Shown: positions 16,632 through 27,780, numbered from the stretch's first letter. The stretch: 61,848 nucleotides of DNA from Halanaerobium congolense (GCF_004366375.1 NZ_SOEF01000018.1:1-61848), one strand, 5' to 3'. Notes: generated by a model not told the origin, from the sequence alone. A program made the numbers and translations.

Positions 16632-18296
16632 TTAATATTTTCCAGATCTAAAGATTGAAATAACCAGTAATAAACCTAAAACACCTGCAAATGAATAACC
16701 AATAAAGCCAAGCAGTGGAATATTAAAAATGCGCGGCTCCATATTTGTCTGAATTAGTAATGTTGATCCAATTATTAAAGAAGCAATTATTAAACTCATA
16801 GATAAACGGTTTGAAATAATATCGAGCCTTGAAATCAAATTTTCCAAATTAGTATGTCTAAAATTGATTGTGAAATCATCTTCAACTAGTTTACTTAAAA
16901 ATGATTTAAGCTGATTATTTAGTTCATGTTTTTTTCGGCCAAATTTCCAAATCTCCGTTCCAACTCGAGAAATTATTTTCTCTAGTTGAATTCTATCATC
17001 TAAAATATCATTAATGAAATCTTTCCCAACTTCTACAACATTAAAGTCTGGATCTAAATCTTGACCTACTCCTTCACTAACGGCTATAGCCCTAAAAAGC
17101 AGAAAGAAATCCTGAGGCATTCTAATTTGATGTTCATAAATAAAATATTGTAAATCTTCAAATACAGCTTTTATTTCAATATTTGAAAGATCACTGCCAT
17201 AATATCTATCCAGAATCTTTTCCATATCAAGTTGAAATCTTCTTCGATTAAAATTATCAGGTTTTTCACCTAAAATTAAAATTACATCCATCAAAATATT
17301 TATTTTTTTGTTTATTAACGCATAAAAAAGTAATGCCATTAAATCTCTATCTTCTTCAGTAATTCGCCCAACCATACCAAAATCAACATAAGCTATTGTT
17401 TTTTCACCTGTGATAAAAATATTTCCAGGATGCGGATCAGCATGAAAAAACCCGTTAATTAAAACCTGTCTCATTAAAGCTTTGGCTCCAAGTTCTGCAA
17501 TAAACTTGTTATGAGGATGACTTTGATCAACATCCCTTAATTTAGTCCCCCTAATTTCTTCCATAATTAAAACATTAACTGTTGAAAGCTCAGAAAACAC
17601 TTCCGGAGCTGTTATATAAGGATTATCAGCAAAATCACTGCGAAATCGAATAATATTTGCCATTTCTCCTTTGAAATTTAGCTCATCTTTAATAGTTCTT
17701 TTGAACTCGTTAATAATTTCTACCGGTCTAATAATCGAATTAAATAAATTCCGTTCAGCCGCTTGTTTAGCAAGGTTTTCCATTATCTCAACATCAACAC
17801 TAATTTTTTTATCAATTCCAGGCCGCTTTACTTTCATAATCGCAGATTTATTATTTTTGAGTATAATTTTATGAGTCTGCCCGATTGAGGCAGCTGCTTC
17901 GGCTTCTTTTTCAATTTTTATTATTTCTTCTTCGTATTTAGAACCTAACTCATTTTTTAAGAATTCTTCTATAACTTCAAATTCTTCTGGTGGAACCTTA
18001 TCCTGTAGTTTTCTCATTTCTGTAATGAAAGTCGGAGGAAATACATCTGCTCTTGTGCTCAGCAGCTGTCCCAATTTTATATAAGCAGGACCTAGCTCCT
18101 GCAGGACTTCTCTGATTTTAACAGCAAGCATTTTACCTGTAGGTCTTTCAGCAGTATTTATTCGCTTTCTAAATGGTAAATATTTATTCAATTCTAGCTG
18201 AGAAATTATAAAACCAAGCCCATTTTTAACAAGAATTTGTGCGATTTCACTATAACGTTGAAAATGCCGGTAGTGTTTGGGTAAGTTCATATCCAT
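16632..18296 (-). CDS. ABC1/UbiB-family atypical kinase with C-terminal membrane helices
   Basis: A 554-residue member of the AarF/ABC1/UbiB family. The family-specific KxGQ motif is visible (IKLGQLLSTRAD), as are the ATP-binding AAASIGQ and catalytic FHADPHPGN and VDFGMVG motifs. Two membrane helices near residues 500-550 anchor it at the C-terminus. In aerobes UbiB supports ubiquinone synthesis; in an anaerobe without an obvious quinone pathway nearby the substrate is unknown and the ubiB name should not be taken as function. It lies between secF and recJ. The start may be the ATG at 18296 or at 18290. Confidence 0.9.
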   Translation of the reverse strand: MDMNLPKHYRHFQRYSEIAQILVKNGLGFIISQLELNKYLPFRKRINTAERPTGKMLAVKIREVLQELGPAYIKLGQLLSTRADVFPPTFITEMRKLQDKVPPEEFEVIEEFLKNELGSKYEEEIIKIEKEAEAAASIGQTHKIILKNNKSAIMKVKRPGIDKKISVDVEIMENLAKQAAERNLFNSIIRPVEIINEFKRTIKDELNFKGEMANIIRFRSDFADNPYITAPEVFSELSTVNVLIMEEIRGTKLRDVDQSHPHNKFIAELGAKALMRQVLINGFFHADPHPGNIFITGEKTIAYVDFGMVGRITEEDRDLMALLFYALINKKINILMDVILILGEKPDNFNRRRFQLDMEKILDRYYGSDLSNIEIKAVFEDLQYFIYEHQIRMPQDFFLLFRAIAVSEGVGQDLDPDFNVVEVGKDFINDILDDRIQLEKIISRVGTEIWKFGRKKHELNNQLKSFLSKLVEDDFTINFRHTNLENLISRLDIISNRLSMSLIIASLIIGSTLLIQTNMEPRIFNIPLLGFIGYSFAGVLGLLLVISIFRSGKY

Positions 18297-18323
18297 ATTA
18301 TCACAGCCTTTTTTAAAGTTAGA

Positions 18324-18349
18324 AACCCCTCCAAGCTTAAGGAGGGGTT
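18324..18349 (-). terminator. Strong hairpin between secF and the ABC1 kinase gene
   Basis: AACCCCTCC and GGAGGGGTT pair perfectly over 9 bp around AAGCTTAA. The T-run afterwards on the minus strand is poor (TCTAACTTT), so it may be an imperfect terminator of the sec operon or an mRNA-stability element. Confidence 0.55.
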
Positions 18350-18373
18350 ATAGTCTTGAGTATTTTCTAGTTA

Positions 18374-19234
18374 TTATTTGCTGATTCTTTCCTGCCAGGT
18401 GACCAATAAAGGACTGGCTACAAAGATTGAAGAATAAGTTCCAGCAAACATTCCAATAAAGAGAGCTAACATAAATGTCTGAATTGAAGCTCCTCCAAAG
18501 AAATAAATGGCTAAAATCGTAATTAAAGTAGTTATTGAAGTATTAATGGATCTTGGTAAAGTATCAACAACTGCAGTATTAGCCTGTTTTATAAACGGAA
18601 CTTTATGCATTAACTTCATATTTTCACGAATTCTATCAAAAATAACAATAGTATCATTAATAGAATAACCAACTATAGTTAATAATGCTGCTACAAAAGG
18701 TGTATTAACCTCTCGACCTAAAATAGCAAAAATACCTAGGGTTATTAAAACATCATGCATTAAAGTAATTATAGAAACAACTGCAAATCTGAATTCAAAA
18801 CGAAAACTGATATAAGCAACTATAGCGATAGAAGCTGCAATCATTGCCAGTAGAGCATTAATTCTTAATTCTCTACCAATAGTTGGACCAACCATTTCCG
18901 TTCTTAACATTTCTGCAGATTGAAACTCCTCCCTAATTGCATTATCTACAGTAACAATTTCTTCAGATTCTAAAGTCTTAGCTCTGATGATTACACCATG
19001 TTCTCCAGCAGATTCAGACTGCTGAATTTTACTGTCCTCTGCTATTTCTATTCTTTCCAAAACAGCTCTTACTTCTTCTGACGTAACATTCTCAGCAAAA
19101 CTAAATTCCATTAATGTTCCACCATTAAAGTCAATACCTAAATTTAAACCATTTATCATTAAAAATAATAAACCAATTACAATTACTGTAGTAGAAATTG
19201 TATACCATAATTTTCTTTTTCCTAAAATATCCAC
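18374..19234 (-). CDS. secF: Protein translocase subunit SecF
   Basis: SecF forms a proton-driven complex with SecD that assists late steps of Sec export. From a GTG at 19234 the product has 286 residues, six membrane helices, and the family GIDFNGGTL motif in the first periplasmic loop. Longer in-frame starts would overlap secD; the GTG is preferred because it follows secD by 4 bp with AAAGGGG as ribosome binding site. SecD and SecF are separate here, unlike the fused SecDF of B. subtilis. Confidence 0.94.
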   Translation of the reverse strand: MDILGKRKLWYTISTTVIVIGLLFLMINGLNLGIDFNGGTLMEFSFAENVTSEEVRAVLERIEIAEDSKIQQSESAGEHGVIIRAKTLESEEIVTVDNAIREEFQSAEMLRTEMVGPTIGRELRINALLAMIAASIAIVAYISFRFEFRFAVVSIITLMHDVLITLGIFAILGREVNTPFVAALLTIVGYSINDTIVIFDRIRENMKLMHKVPFIKQANTAVVDTLPRSINTSITTLITILAIYFFGGASIQTFMLALFIGMFAGTYSSIFVASPLLVTWQERISK

Positions 19235-19238
19235 TTTA

Positions 19239-20447
19239 TTACCCCTTTCTGACCCCGAAAGATTTATTTTCACGTAATAATTTACTACCTGCAAAAATAT
19301 CAATTACATTCCTTGTTACAAAGAAGGCAGTAAACATACTGACAATAATACCTATACCAAGTGTTACAGCAAAACCTCTTACTGTACCACTAGTAAAATA
19401 GGCCAGAATAAGAGCAGTCATAATAGTAGTTACATTAGCATCAATGATAGTTGTATATGCTCTCTTAAAACCAGAATCAATTGCTGCTCTGAGTGTTTTT
19501 CCTGATTTCAATTCGTCTTTTATTCGTTCGAAAATAATAATATTAGCATCAACTGCCATACCGATGGAAAGTATCAAACCAGCAATACCTGGTAAAGTTA
19601 GGGTAGCCTGTAGACCAGCCATTGTTCCCATTAAAATTAAACCATAGATTGCTAGAATTACAGCAGCTAAAACACCTGGGAATCTGTAATAAAAAACCAT
19701 ATAAATAGCAACTAAAAGTAGACCAATTAGTCCAGCTTTAATACTTTTTTGAATAGAAATTGAACCTAAAGTTGGTCCTACTGTTCTAGTTTCAATTACT
19801 TCTACAGGTACCGGTAATGCCCCTTCTCTAATTAAAATAGCATCTTCTTCTGCAGCCTGTATTGATTCATAACCTGTAATTTGTCCTCTTTCCTCAATTA
19901 CAGCTTGAACTGTTGGATTAGTCAATCTTTCATCATCTAAATAAATACCAATCTTTTCCCCAATATATTGTCTGGTTATATTTGCAAATTGTTTAGAACC
20001 TTCATCAGTTAAAGTAAAAGCAATAACAGGTCTTCCATACTGATCGTGATCTGCTCTCGCATCTTTAACCGCTTCTCCAGTCATCAATACTTCTCCAGCA
20101 GAATTTCTAAAGGTCAGCATTGCAGTACGTCCAATAGTATTAATAGCCTCGTTTGGACTATCAACAGCTGGCAGTTCTACAATAATCCTATCACTTCCCT
20201 GCCGCTGAATTAAGGGCTCAGTTAAACCCAACTGGTTAACTCGACGTTCAATTACACTTTGAATCCCTGACATAACCGTGTCGTTTATTTCTCTTTCTTC
20301 TGTTGGTTGAGCCTGTAAAACTATGTGGGCTCCTCCCTGTAAATCAAGTCCCAAATTAATCCCATGCTGAAAGTATAAAAAAGCAGCAAAGGCCATTATT
20401 GCTAAAATAATAATTAACTTAATTCTTCTTTTTTGTTTATACCTCAT
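19239..20447 (-). CDS. secD: Protein translocase subunit SecD
   Basis: A 402-residue SecD with an N-terminal helix, GLDLQGGAHI (motif D1) in the first extracytoplasmic segment, a P1 domain shorter than that of E. coli (usual for Firmicutes), and five C-terminal membrane helices containing GMAVDANIIIFERIKDE. It precedes secF by 4 bp and follows lepB by 29 bp. Ribosome binding site AGGAGG. Confidence 0.96.
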   Translation of the reverse strand: MRYKQKRRIKLIIILAIMAFAAFLYFQHGINLGLDLQGGAHIVLQAQPTEEREINDTVMSGIQSVIERRVNQLGLTEPLIQRQGSDRIIVELPAVDSPNEAINTIGRTAMLTFRNSAGEVLMTGEAVKDARADHDQYGRPVIAFTLTDEGSKQFANITRQYIGEKIGIYLDDERLTNPTVQAVIEERGQITGYESIQAAEEDAILIREGALPVPVEVIETRTVGPTLGSISIQKSIKAGLIGLLLVAIYMVFYYRFPGVLAAVILAIYGLILMGTMAGLQATLTLPGIAGLILSIGMAVDANIIIFERIKDELKSGKTLRAAIDSGFKRAYTTIIDANVTTIMTALILAYFTSGTVRGFAVTLGIGIIVSMFTAFFVTRNVIDIFAGSKLLRENKSFGVRKG

Positions 20448-20476
20448 TAAATAAATGTCCTCCTAACAATAAACAA

Positions 20477-21022
20477 TTAATTTTCAAATGACAAATTATA
20501 TTCTTGGTGATCTATCACCCTCATCTCAGTTAGCGGCCAGTAAACCCAGAAAGCCTTACCTGAAATATCATCATATTCTACAAATCCAACAATACTGCTA
20601 AACCTACTGTCAGCACTGTGATTTCGATTATCACCTAATACAAAAACCCTTTCTTCTGGTACCTCATAAGGACCAAAGTCTCCAATCATTCTTTCCGGTA
20701 AATAATTTTCTTCTAAAGCCTCACCATTTACATAGGTAGAACCATCTTTAATATAAACAGTATCACCCGGTTTTCCAATAACTCTTTTAATATATTTCTG
20801 ATCTGGTGAGCCCTTAGGTGCAAAAACTATAATATCTCCTCTTTCCGGTGGATGAAATCTATAAATAAACTTATTAACAAATAATCTCTCACCATCCTGA
20901 AGAGTATTAGCCATTGACCTTCCATCTACCACAAATGACTGGGCAACAAATGTAATAATAAAGAAGGCCAGTATACCGGCTATCACTAAAGATTGCAAAA
21001 ACTCTTTGACTGCACTTTTCAC
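20477..21022 (-). CDS. lepB: Signal peptidase I
   Basis: Type I signal peptidase, 181 residues, one N-terminal membrane anchor (about 10-30). The catalytic serine is S36 in DGRSMANTL and the general base lysine K79 in YIKRVIG; box E (GDNRNHSADSR) is also present. It removes signal peptides on the outer face of the membrane. The gene starts with GTG after GGGGGAAATAAT. Its place between yajC and secD groups signal peptide removal with the Sec accessory genes. Confidence 0.95.
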   Translation of the reverse strand: MKSAVKEFLQSLVIAGILAFFIITFVAQSFVVDGRSMANTLQDGERLFVNKFIYRFHPPERGDIIVFAPKGSPDQKYIKRVIGKPGDTVYIKDGSTYVNGEALEENYLPERMIGDFGPYEVPEERVFVLGDNRNHSADSRFSSIVGFVEYDDISGKAFWVYWPLTEMRVIDHQEYNLSFEN

Positions 21023-21054
21023 ATTATTTCCCCCAGTTCCTAGCTAATCAGTTA

Positions 21055-21363
21055 TTATTTATCATTCTCATTTTTTTCTGTAATCTCTTCTTTTTTACTG
21101 CTGTTTTTTTCTTCTACTCTTGAAATAGCATTTTTTATAAAATCAATATCAACATTAGAAGAAACTCTGATTCTAATATTATTATCATTGATTTTAATAA
21201 TCTTTCCTTTAATGCCGCCAATAGTAACTATCTTATCACCAATAGCCAAATTATCTAACATATTCTGATGTTCTTTTTTCTGTTTCTGCTGAGGTCTAAT
21301 TAAAAAGAACCAAAAAATACCGAAAATTAAGACCCATGGTAAAATTGCATATAAATATTCCAT
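21055..21363 (-). CDS. yajC: Preprotein translocase accessory subunit YajC
   Basis: A 102-residue protein with one N-terminal membrane helix (about 4-22), the FWFFLIRPQQKQKKEH segment typical of YajC, a small KOW-like domain around GDKIVTIGGIKGKI, and a charged C-terminal tail. It binds the SecDF complex. In conserved order after tgt; the ribosome binding site is AGGAGAGGA. Confidence 0.94.
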   Translation of the reverse strand: MEYLYAILPWVLIFGIFWFFLIRPQQKQKKEHQNMLDNLAIGDKIVTIGGIKGKIIKINDNNIRIRVSSNVDIDFIKNAISRVEEKNSSKKEEITEKNENDK

Positions 21364-21470
21364 TTACTATCCTCTCCTAATTAATTTTTTTCTCTCATAA
21401 CTATTTCAACAATAAATATGATATTCCTGCTAAAAGGGAAATATTATTTTAAAAAGAATTCAAATAATAT

Positions 21471-23628
<2,158 letters not shown>

Positions 23629-23667
23629 TTAAAAATAACCTCCAAAACCATTAACTTTTCCTAATAA

Positions 23668-24675
23668 TTATTCTAAATTTTGCTCAATATTTAGATGCTG
23701 GTAAGCTTTTGTAGTTGCAGTACGTCCTCTTGGAGTTCTTTCTAAAAAACCAAGCTGCAGCAGATATGGTTCATAGACATCTTCTATCGTTTCCGTTTCT
23801 TCACTAATGGCAGCAGCTAAAGTATTTAATCCTACAGGACCACCTCTAAATTTAAGCATTATAGTTTCTAATAATTTGTGATCAATTCTATCCAGCCCCA
23901 GCTCATCAATTTCGAGTAGTTTTAACGCAGAATCAACAACTTCCCTATTAATTATACCATCTGCTTTAACTTCTGCAAAGTCTCTAACTCTTTTTAAGAG
24001 TCGATTAGCGATTCTAGGAGTACCACGGGAGCGGCGGGCAATTTCTAAAGCTCCATGAGCTACTATATCAACATCTAAAATCTCAGCAGATCTAGTAATA
24101 ATTTCCTGCAGTTCTTCCTGATTATAAAATTCCAATCTATTTATAACACCAAATCTATCTCTAAGTGGTGAGCTAAGTCTGCCGGCTTTAGTTGTGGCTC
24201 CAACTAAGGTGAAAGGAGCAAGATCAAGCCTGACTGAACGCGCACTAGGTCCTTTTCCAATAATTATATCCAAACAGTAGTCTTCCATTGCTGGATATAA
24301 AACTTCCTCTACCATTTTATTTAATCGATGGATTTCATCTATAAATAAAACATCACTCGGCTGCAGATTAGTTAATATCGAGGCTAAGTCGCCAGGCCTT
24401 TCGATTGCCGGGCCAGAAGTTTGATGAATATTAACATTTAACTCATTTGCTATGATATTTGCAAGAGTAGTCTTACCCAGCCCAGGTGGTCCATAGAGCA
24501 TAACATGGTCAAGAGCCTCTTCTCTATCTCGAGCTGCCTGAATAAAAATCTTTAGTTTTTCCTTTGTTTTGTTTTGGCCAATATATTCTCCTAAACTTAA
24601 AGGCCTTAAACCTTTGTCAACAGAATTATCATCTTTTTTCTTTTTAGGAGAAACAACGCGTCTTTCATTTTCCAT
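23668..24675 (-). CDS. ruvB: Holliday junction branch migration ATPase RuvB
   Basis: AAA+ motor of RuvAB. Walker A is GPPGLGKT (62-69), Walker B FIDEIHRL (about 113-120), sensor 1 in GATTKAG, and the arginine finger in SPLRDRFG. The C-terminal winged helix ends LERTPRGR. 335 residues, full length. It begins 2 bp after ruvA. Confidence 0.97.
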   Translation of the reverse strand: MENERRVVSPKKKKDDNSVDKGLRPLSLGEYIGQNKTKEKLKIFIQAARDREEALDHVMLYGPPGLGKTTLANIIANELNVNIHQTSGPAIERPGDLASILTNLQPSDVLFIDEIHRLNKMVEEVLYPAMEDYCLDIIIGKGPSARSVRLDLAPFTLVGATTKAGRLSSPLRDRFGVINRLEFYNQEELQEIITRSAEILDVDIVAHGALEIARRSRGTPRIANRLLKRVRDFAEVKADGIINREVVDSALKLLEIDELGLDRIDHKLLETIMLKFRGGPVGLNTLAAAISEETETIEDVYEPYLLQLGFLERTPRGRTATTKAYQHLNIEQNLE

Positions 24676-24677
24676 TA

Positions 24678-25280
24678 TTATCTCTCCTTACCAAGTTGAC
24701 TTAAAACTAATCTTATTTTTTCAGAAACATTAATATCATCTTCATATTTAACCTCTCTTAAAGCTTTGTTTATTTCAGAAATTTTATAACCTAAAGCAGT
24801 AAGAGCATCTATCACATCCTGTCGGTCCTCATCAGCTGCAGCTCCAGCAGTAGAGTCATTAGAACTATTTTGAAGATACGCAAATTCTTCTAATTTGCTC
24901 TGCAGTTCCAGAATTAATCTTTGTGCAGTTTTTGGGCCAATACCTGATATTTCTTTTAGTACTACCTCATTTTTTTGCATAATTGCACTAACAAATCTGG
25001 GAGCGGGCATTGTATTTAATATATTTAACCCAGCACTTGGACCAATACCATTGACAGTTATTAAAATTTCAAATAATTCTTTACCCATTTTTTCAGGAAA
25101 AGCAAATAGTTTTAAAGCATCTTCTCTAACATAAGTATATGTATAGACTTCTATCTTGTCTCCAACTAAAGGTTGATTTTTAAAACCGGCAAGCTCTAAT
25201 TCATAACCAACCCCGTTAATCTCTAAAATTATTTTATTAAATTCAGAATCTATGACTTCTCCCTCTAAATAGCCAATCAT
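24678..25280 (-). CDS. ruvA: Holliday junction branch migration protein RuvA
   Basis: RuvA tetramers hold the Holliday junction for RuvB. From the ATG at 25280 the product has 200 residues starting MIGYLEG, the normal beginning. Helix-hairpin-helix repeats are visible ([13 protein letters not shown] and [13 protein letters not shown]), and the C-terminal RuvB-binding domain follows a linker. The upstream in-frame ATG at 25295 lies in the ribosome binding site GGGAGG and is rejected. The ATGA overlap couples it to ruvC. Confidence 0.96.
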   Translation of the reverse strand: MIGYLEGEVIDSEFNKIILEINGVGYELELAGFKNQPLVGDKIEVYTYTYVREDALKLFAFPEKMGKELFEILITVNGIGPSAGLNILNTMPAPRFVSAIMQKNEVVLKEISGIGPKTAQRLILELQSKLEEFAYLQNSSNDSTAGAAADEDRQDVIDALTALGYKISEINKALREVKYEDDINVSEKIRLVLSQLGKER

Positions 25281-25774
25281 AATCTTTCCTCCCATCCAGA
25301 ATGAGCACTGTAAACATGACCATGACAGATTGAAATTGCCAGTGCATCAGCTGCATCATCTGGTTTTGGAATCTCAGATAGATTTAACAATGATTTTACC
25401 ATCAGCTGCACCTGCTTTTTATCAGCCCTACCATAACCCACAACTGCCTGTTTTATCTGCAGAGGAGTATATTCTGCCACCTTTATACCAGCCTGAGAAC
25501 CGGCTAATAAAATTACTCCTCTAGCCTGTCCTACAGCAATTGCAGTCTTTACATTTTTATTAAAAAATAATTCTTCAACTGCCATTTGCTCTGGCTTAAA
25601 TTCTTTGATCAATGCTTCAATATTTCTATGAATTATTTCTAACCGTTCTATATCTTCTTTATCCGCCGAAGTTTTGATAACTCCATACTCTAAAACTTCA
25701 AAATGATTTGTTTTTTTATCTACTAGAGCATAACCAATTGTAGCAAGACCTGGGTCAATACCTAAAATTCGCAA
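25277..25774 (-). CDS. ruvC: Crossover junction endodeoxyribonuclease RuvC
   Basis: Resolves Holliday junctions. From the TTG at 25774 the protein has 165 residues with the four catalytic acids D7 (GIDPG), E67 (VEELFF), D140 and D143 (PDDAADA). A longer in-frame reading to 25855 adds a non-conserved stretch and would start upstream of the promoter. The TTG is favoured by GGGGTG six bases before it; a GTG at 25783 is a less likely alternative. First gene of ruvC-ruvA-ruvB. Confidence 0.95.
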   Translation of the reverse strand: MRILGIDPGLATIGYALVDKKTNHFEVLEYGVIKTSADKEDIERLEIIHRNIEALIKEFKPEQMAVEELFFNKNVKTAIAVGQARGVILLAGSQAGIKVAEYTPLQIKQAVVGYGRADKKQVQLMVKSLLNLSEIPKPDDAADALAISICHGHVYSAHSGWEERL

Positions 25775-25808
25775 ATTCCACACCCCATTCAAACTAATGT
25801 TTGAAATA

Positions 25809-25836
25809 ATTATATCATATAAATTGGAATTGTAAA
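25809..25836 (-). promoter_or_regulatory. Promoter of ruvC-ruvA-ruvB(-queA-tgt)
   Basis: Minus strand -35 TTTACA (25831-25836), 16 bp, -10 TATAAT (25809-25814) with upstream TG (extended -10). It lies between the yebC terminator and the ruvC start and supports the shorter RuvC reading. Confidence 0.72.
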
Positions 25837-25837
25837 A

Positions 25838-25870
25838 ACAAAAAAATAAAGACACTGTTATCCAGTGCCC
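25838..25870 (-). terminator. Rho-independent terminator after yebC
   Basis: On the minus strand GGGCACTG GATAA CAGTGTC (25851-25870) is followed by TTTATTTTTTTT. It separates yebC from ruvC. Confidence 0.85.
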
Positions 25871-25928
25871 TTATTAAAATCTAAATTTATTTTATAACAA
25901 AATTGTTAAAATTAAATTAAAATATTAA

Positions 25929-26693
25929 TTAATCTTCTTCTGCTTCAATTTCGTCTCTAATATCTTCTGGTATATTAAAATTAGAATAAACATCTTGAAT
26001 GTCATCATGATCTTCTAACTGGTCCATTAATCTCAACATCTTTTTTGCATCACTTTTATCCAGAGTAACTTCATTATCTGGAACCATAGCTAAATCAGCA
26101 GATTCAAATTCATAACCAGCTTCTTCTAAAGCTTCACGAGCTGATTCATAATTGGAAGGATCAGTATAAACTACTGCTTCCTCTGCACCATATTCTAAAT
26201 CTTCTGCCCCAGCTTCTAAAGCTTCTAATAAAAGATCTTCTTCACCAACTTCAAATTCATTTAAATCAATTACCAATTCCCCTTTTCGCTGAAACATCCA
26301 GGCTACACAGCCATTAGAACCCAGATTACCACCATTTTTATCGAGAATATGGCGCACCTCTGAAGCAGTCCTATTTCTATTATCAGTCATAATATCTAAA
26401 TATAATGCAACCCCACCCGGACCATATCCTTCATAAACAAAGGATTCGTAACTTATACCTTCTAAATTACCAGTTCCGCGTTTAATTGCTCTTTCAATAT
26501 TATCATTAGGCATATTATTATCTTTAGCCTTTTGAATAGCCATTCTGAGATCTGAATTCATCTCAGGATCACCGCCACCTTCTCTAGCAGCAACTGCAAT
26601 TTTACGACTTAATTTTGAAAACAGCTTACCTCGTCTTTTGTCTTCCTTTTGTTTTTTATGCTTTATATTAGCCCACTTAGAATGTCCGGCCAT
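25929..26693 (-). CDS. yebC: YebC/PmpR family protein
   Basis: A 254-residue YebC family protein beginning MAGHSKWANIKHKK, the invariant N-terminus, with the RNRTASEVRH signature mid-protein. Long annotated as a transcriptional regulator; more recent work assigns YebC homologues a role in translation through difficult (proline-rich) sequences, so the regulatory label is uncertain. In many genomes it sits next to ruvC, as here, though a terminator divides them. Ribosome binding site AAGGAGGG. Confidence 0.94.
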   Translation of the reverse strand: MAGHSKWANIKHKKQKEDKRRGKLFSKLSRKIAVAAREGGGDPEMNSDLRMAIQKAKDNNMPNDNIERAIKRGTGNLEGISYESFVYEGYGPGGVALYLDIMTDNRNRTASEVRHILDKNGGNLGSNGCVAWMFQRKGELVIDLNEFEVGEEDLLLEALEAGAEDLEYGAEEAVVYTDPSNYESAREALEEAGYEFESADLAMVPDNEVTLDKSDAKKMLRLMDQLEDHDDIQDVYSNFNIPEDIRDEIEAEED

Positions 26694-26745
26694 ATAATAA
26701 CCCTCCTTAAATCAAATTACAATCTTAAAAATCAGTTTGCAGTTT

Positions 26746-26774
26746 ATTGTACCATAATTATTCCTTTTTTTCAA
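26746..26774 (-). promoter_or_regulatory. Putative promoter of yebC
   Basis: Minus strand -35 TTGAAA (26769-26774, inside the end of the XRE gene), 17 bp, -10 TACAAT (26746-26751). Predicted start about 45 bp before the yebC ATG. Confidence 0.6.
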
Positions 26775-27111
26775 TATTAGCCTGGGTATCAATAATCTCA
26801 ATTAAATTTTCAAGTAGGGTATAGATCATCTCTAACTCTTGTTGACTGCGATCTAAAAGCAAATCAGTTATATTTGAAATCTGAATAGTGACACCAGAAC
26901 TCAGATTGTAATTTATTAACAGCTTATCTACGCCTATCTCTAAAGCTTCAGCAATTTTGTTTAAAGCTTTAAGAGACGGTTCTTTTTCTCCTCTTTCCAC
27001 TTGTCCTATGTAAGTATAATGCAGACCCGCTTTTTCTCCAAGACCTTCTTGAGTTAAATCCTGGACTATTCGATATTTTTTAATTTTTTTGCCTAAATCC
27101 TCTGTTTGCAT
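26758..27111 (-). CDS. XRE-family helix-turn-helix regulator
   Basis: A 117-residue protein with an N-terminal HTH_3 domain (about 6-64; recognition region around LHYTYIGQVERGEKEPS) and a C-terminal helical part with no recognised ligand domain. Single-domain XRE proteins of this kind occur in phages, toxin-antitoxin loci and as SinR/SlrR-like regulators. No toxin, phage gene or partner is adjacent; yebC is downstream and two unknown small genes upstream behind a terminator. Three phased repeats lie in front of it, so autoregulation is likely. The target genes are unknown. Confidence 0.85.
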   Translation of the reverse strand: MQTEDLGKKIKKYRIVQDLTQEGLGEKAGLHYTYIGQVERGEKEPSLKALNKIAEALEIGVDKLLINYNLSSGVTIQISNITDLLLDRSQQELEMIYTLLENLIEIIDTQANIEKKE

Positions 27112-27162
27112 TTACTTCACCTCTAACTATATCTTAGAGTTTAAACAGGGATTTTTAAAGAG

Positions 27163-27214
27163 AATATAGGTATTATAAGCGATAATATAAGTATTATTGT
27201 TATATTTAAGTATT
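27163..27214. promoter_or_regulatory. Three phased repeats upstream of the XRE gene, candidate operator
   Basis: The element TATARGTATTAT or a close variant occurs three times on the plus strand, with its GTATT cores at 27170-27174, 27191-27195 and 27210-27214, i.e. 21 and 19 bp apart, about two helical turns. Between the first two lies TATTAT-aagcg-ATAATA, a perfect inverted repeat. The minus-strand -10 TATAAT for the XRE gene (27172-27177) falls inside the first repeat, so a bound repressor would block it. Confidence 0.5.
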
Positions 27215-27278
27215 TTTTTTAGCGTTATTAGCAATTAATAATAACTATAGTCTATTAAGAGTTTTAGCAGCTTTAAAT

Positions 27279-27307
27279 ATTAAAAACCACAGCCAATAGC
27301 TATGGTT
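27279..27307 (-). terminator. Rho-independent terminator after the two small genes
   Basis: On the minus strand AACCATAGC TATTG GCTGTGGTT (27285-27307; one G-U pair) is followed by a short T-run. It lies 8 bp after the stop of the second small gene. Confidence 0.8.
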
Positions 27308-27315
27308 TGAAATTC

Positions 27316-27528
27316 TTACTGCTGAGATCTTAAGTCATTTATTAGGGAAATTATTTTATCTCTGCCGCCATTATTCCAACTATTTAAAAAGTTATTAATT
27401 TTTTTCTGATCATAATTGTTCAAATCTTTTTTTAAAATATTAAGATCTAAATCATCTAATTCTTTCATAACATCGATTGCTTTTTTTAACGGGTACTGTA
27501 CCTTATAATATATCTGATCAACCATCAT
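27316..27528 (-). CDS. Small hypothetical protein B
   Basis: I do not recognise this protein. From the ATG pair at 27528/27525 it has 69-70 residues, no membrane segment or cysteine, and a high content of K, D, N and L; predicted mainly helical. The start overlaps the end of the neighbouring small gene by about 11 bp and is preceded by GAGGAGG, so the two are translationally coupled. A terminator follows directly. The ribosome binding site, overlap and terminator argue that it is a real gene rather than a chance reading frame. Confidence 0.62.
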   Translation of the reverse strand: MMVDQIYYKVQYPLKKAIDVMKELDDLDLNILKKDLNNYDQKKINNFLNSWNNGGRDKIISLINDLRSQQ

Positions 27529-27727
27529 TAGCCTCCTCAAGCATTTCTAGCAGATTTTCAAGCACGGGTATCGTTTCCCTTTCTATGTACCTTATATAGC
27601 CTTCGAGTGTTATTATCCTATTGTCTAATACTTTACTACTAATTTCAGGAGAGTAGTTAGTTAATTGCTCTGATTTGTTTACTGCCTCATCAATATAGTC
27701 TATTGCATTTATTACTGCTTTCTCCAT
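27518..27727 (-). CDS. Small hypothetical protein A
   Basis: Unrecognised 69-residue acidic, helical protein with no membrane segment; the C-terminal half is rich in E and L (heptad-like, possibly a short coiled coil). AAGGGGTG lies 5 bp before the ATG. It follows the RNase P RNA gene by about 50 bp, and I see no strong promoter in that gap, so it may depend on read-through past the rnpB T-run or on a weak promoter. It is coupled to small protein B. The pairing of two short overlapping genes resembles toxin-antitoxin loci in size, but no family motif supports that. Confidence 0.62.
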   Translation of the reverse strand: MEKAVINAIDYIDEAVNKSEQLTNYSPEISSKVLDNRIITLEGYIRYIERETIPVLENLLEMLEEANDG

Positions 27728-27780
27728 CTCAACACCCCTTTGTTTGATTTTTATAAAAATTAAAAATATAATAAAAAAAT

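Noticed and set aside
26758-27727. Toxin-antitoxin or prophage remnant around the XRE gene
   Set aside because: No toxin fold, integrase or phage gene is visible and a terminator separates the small genes from the XRE gene; kept only as a possibility in the findings.
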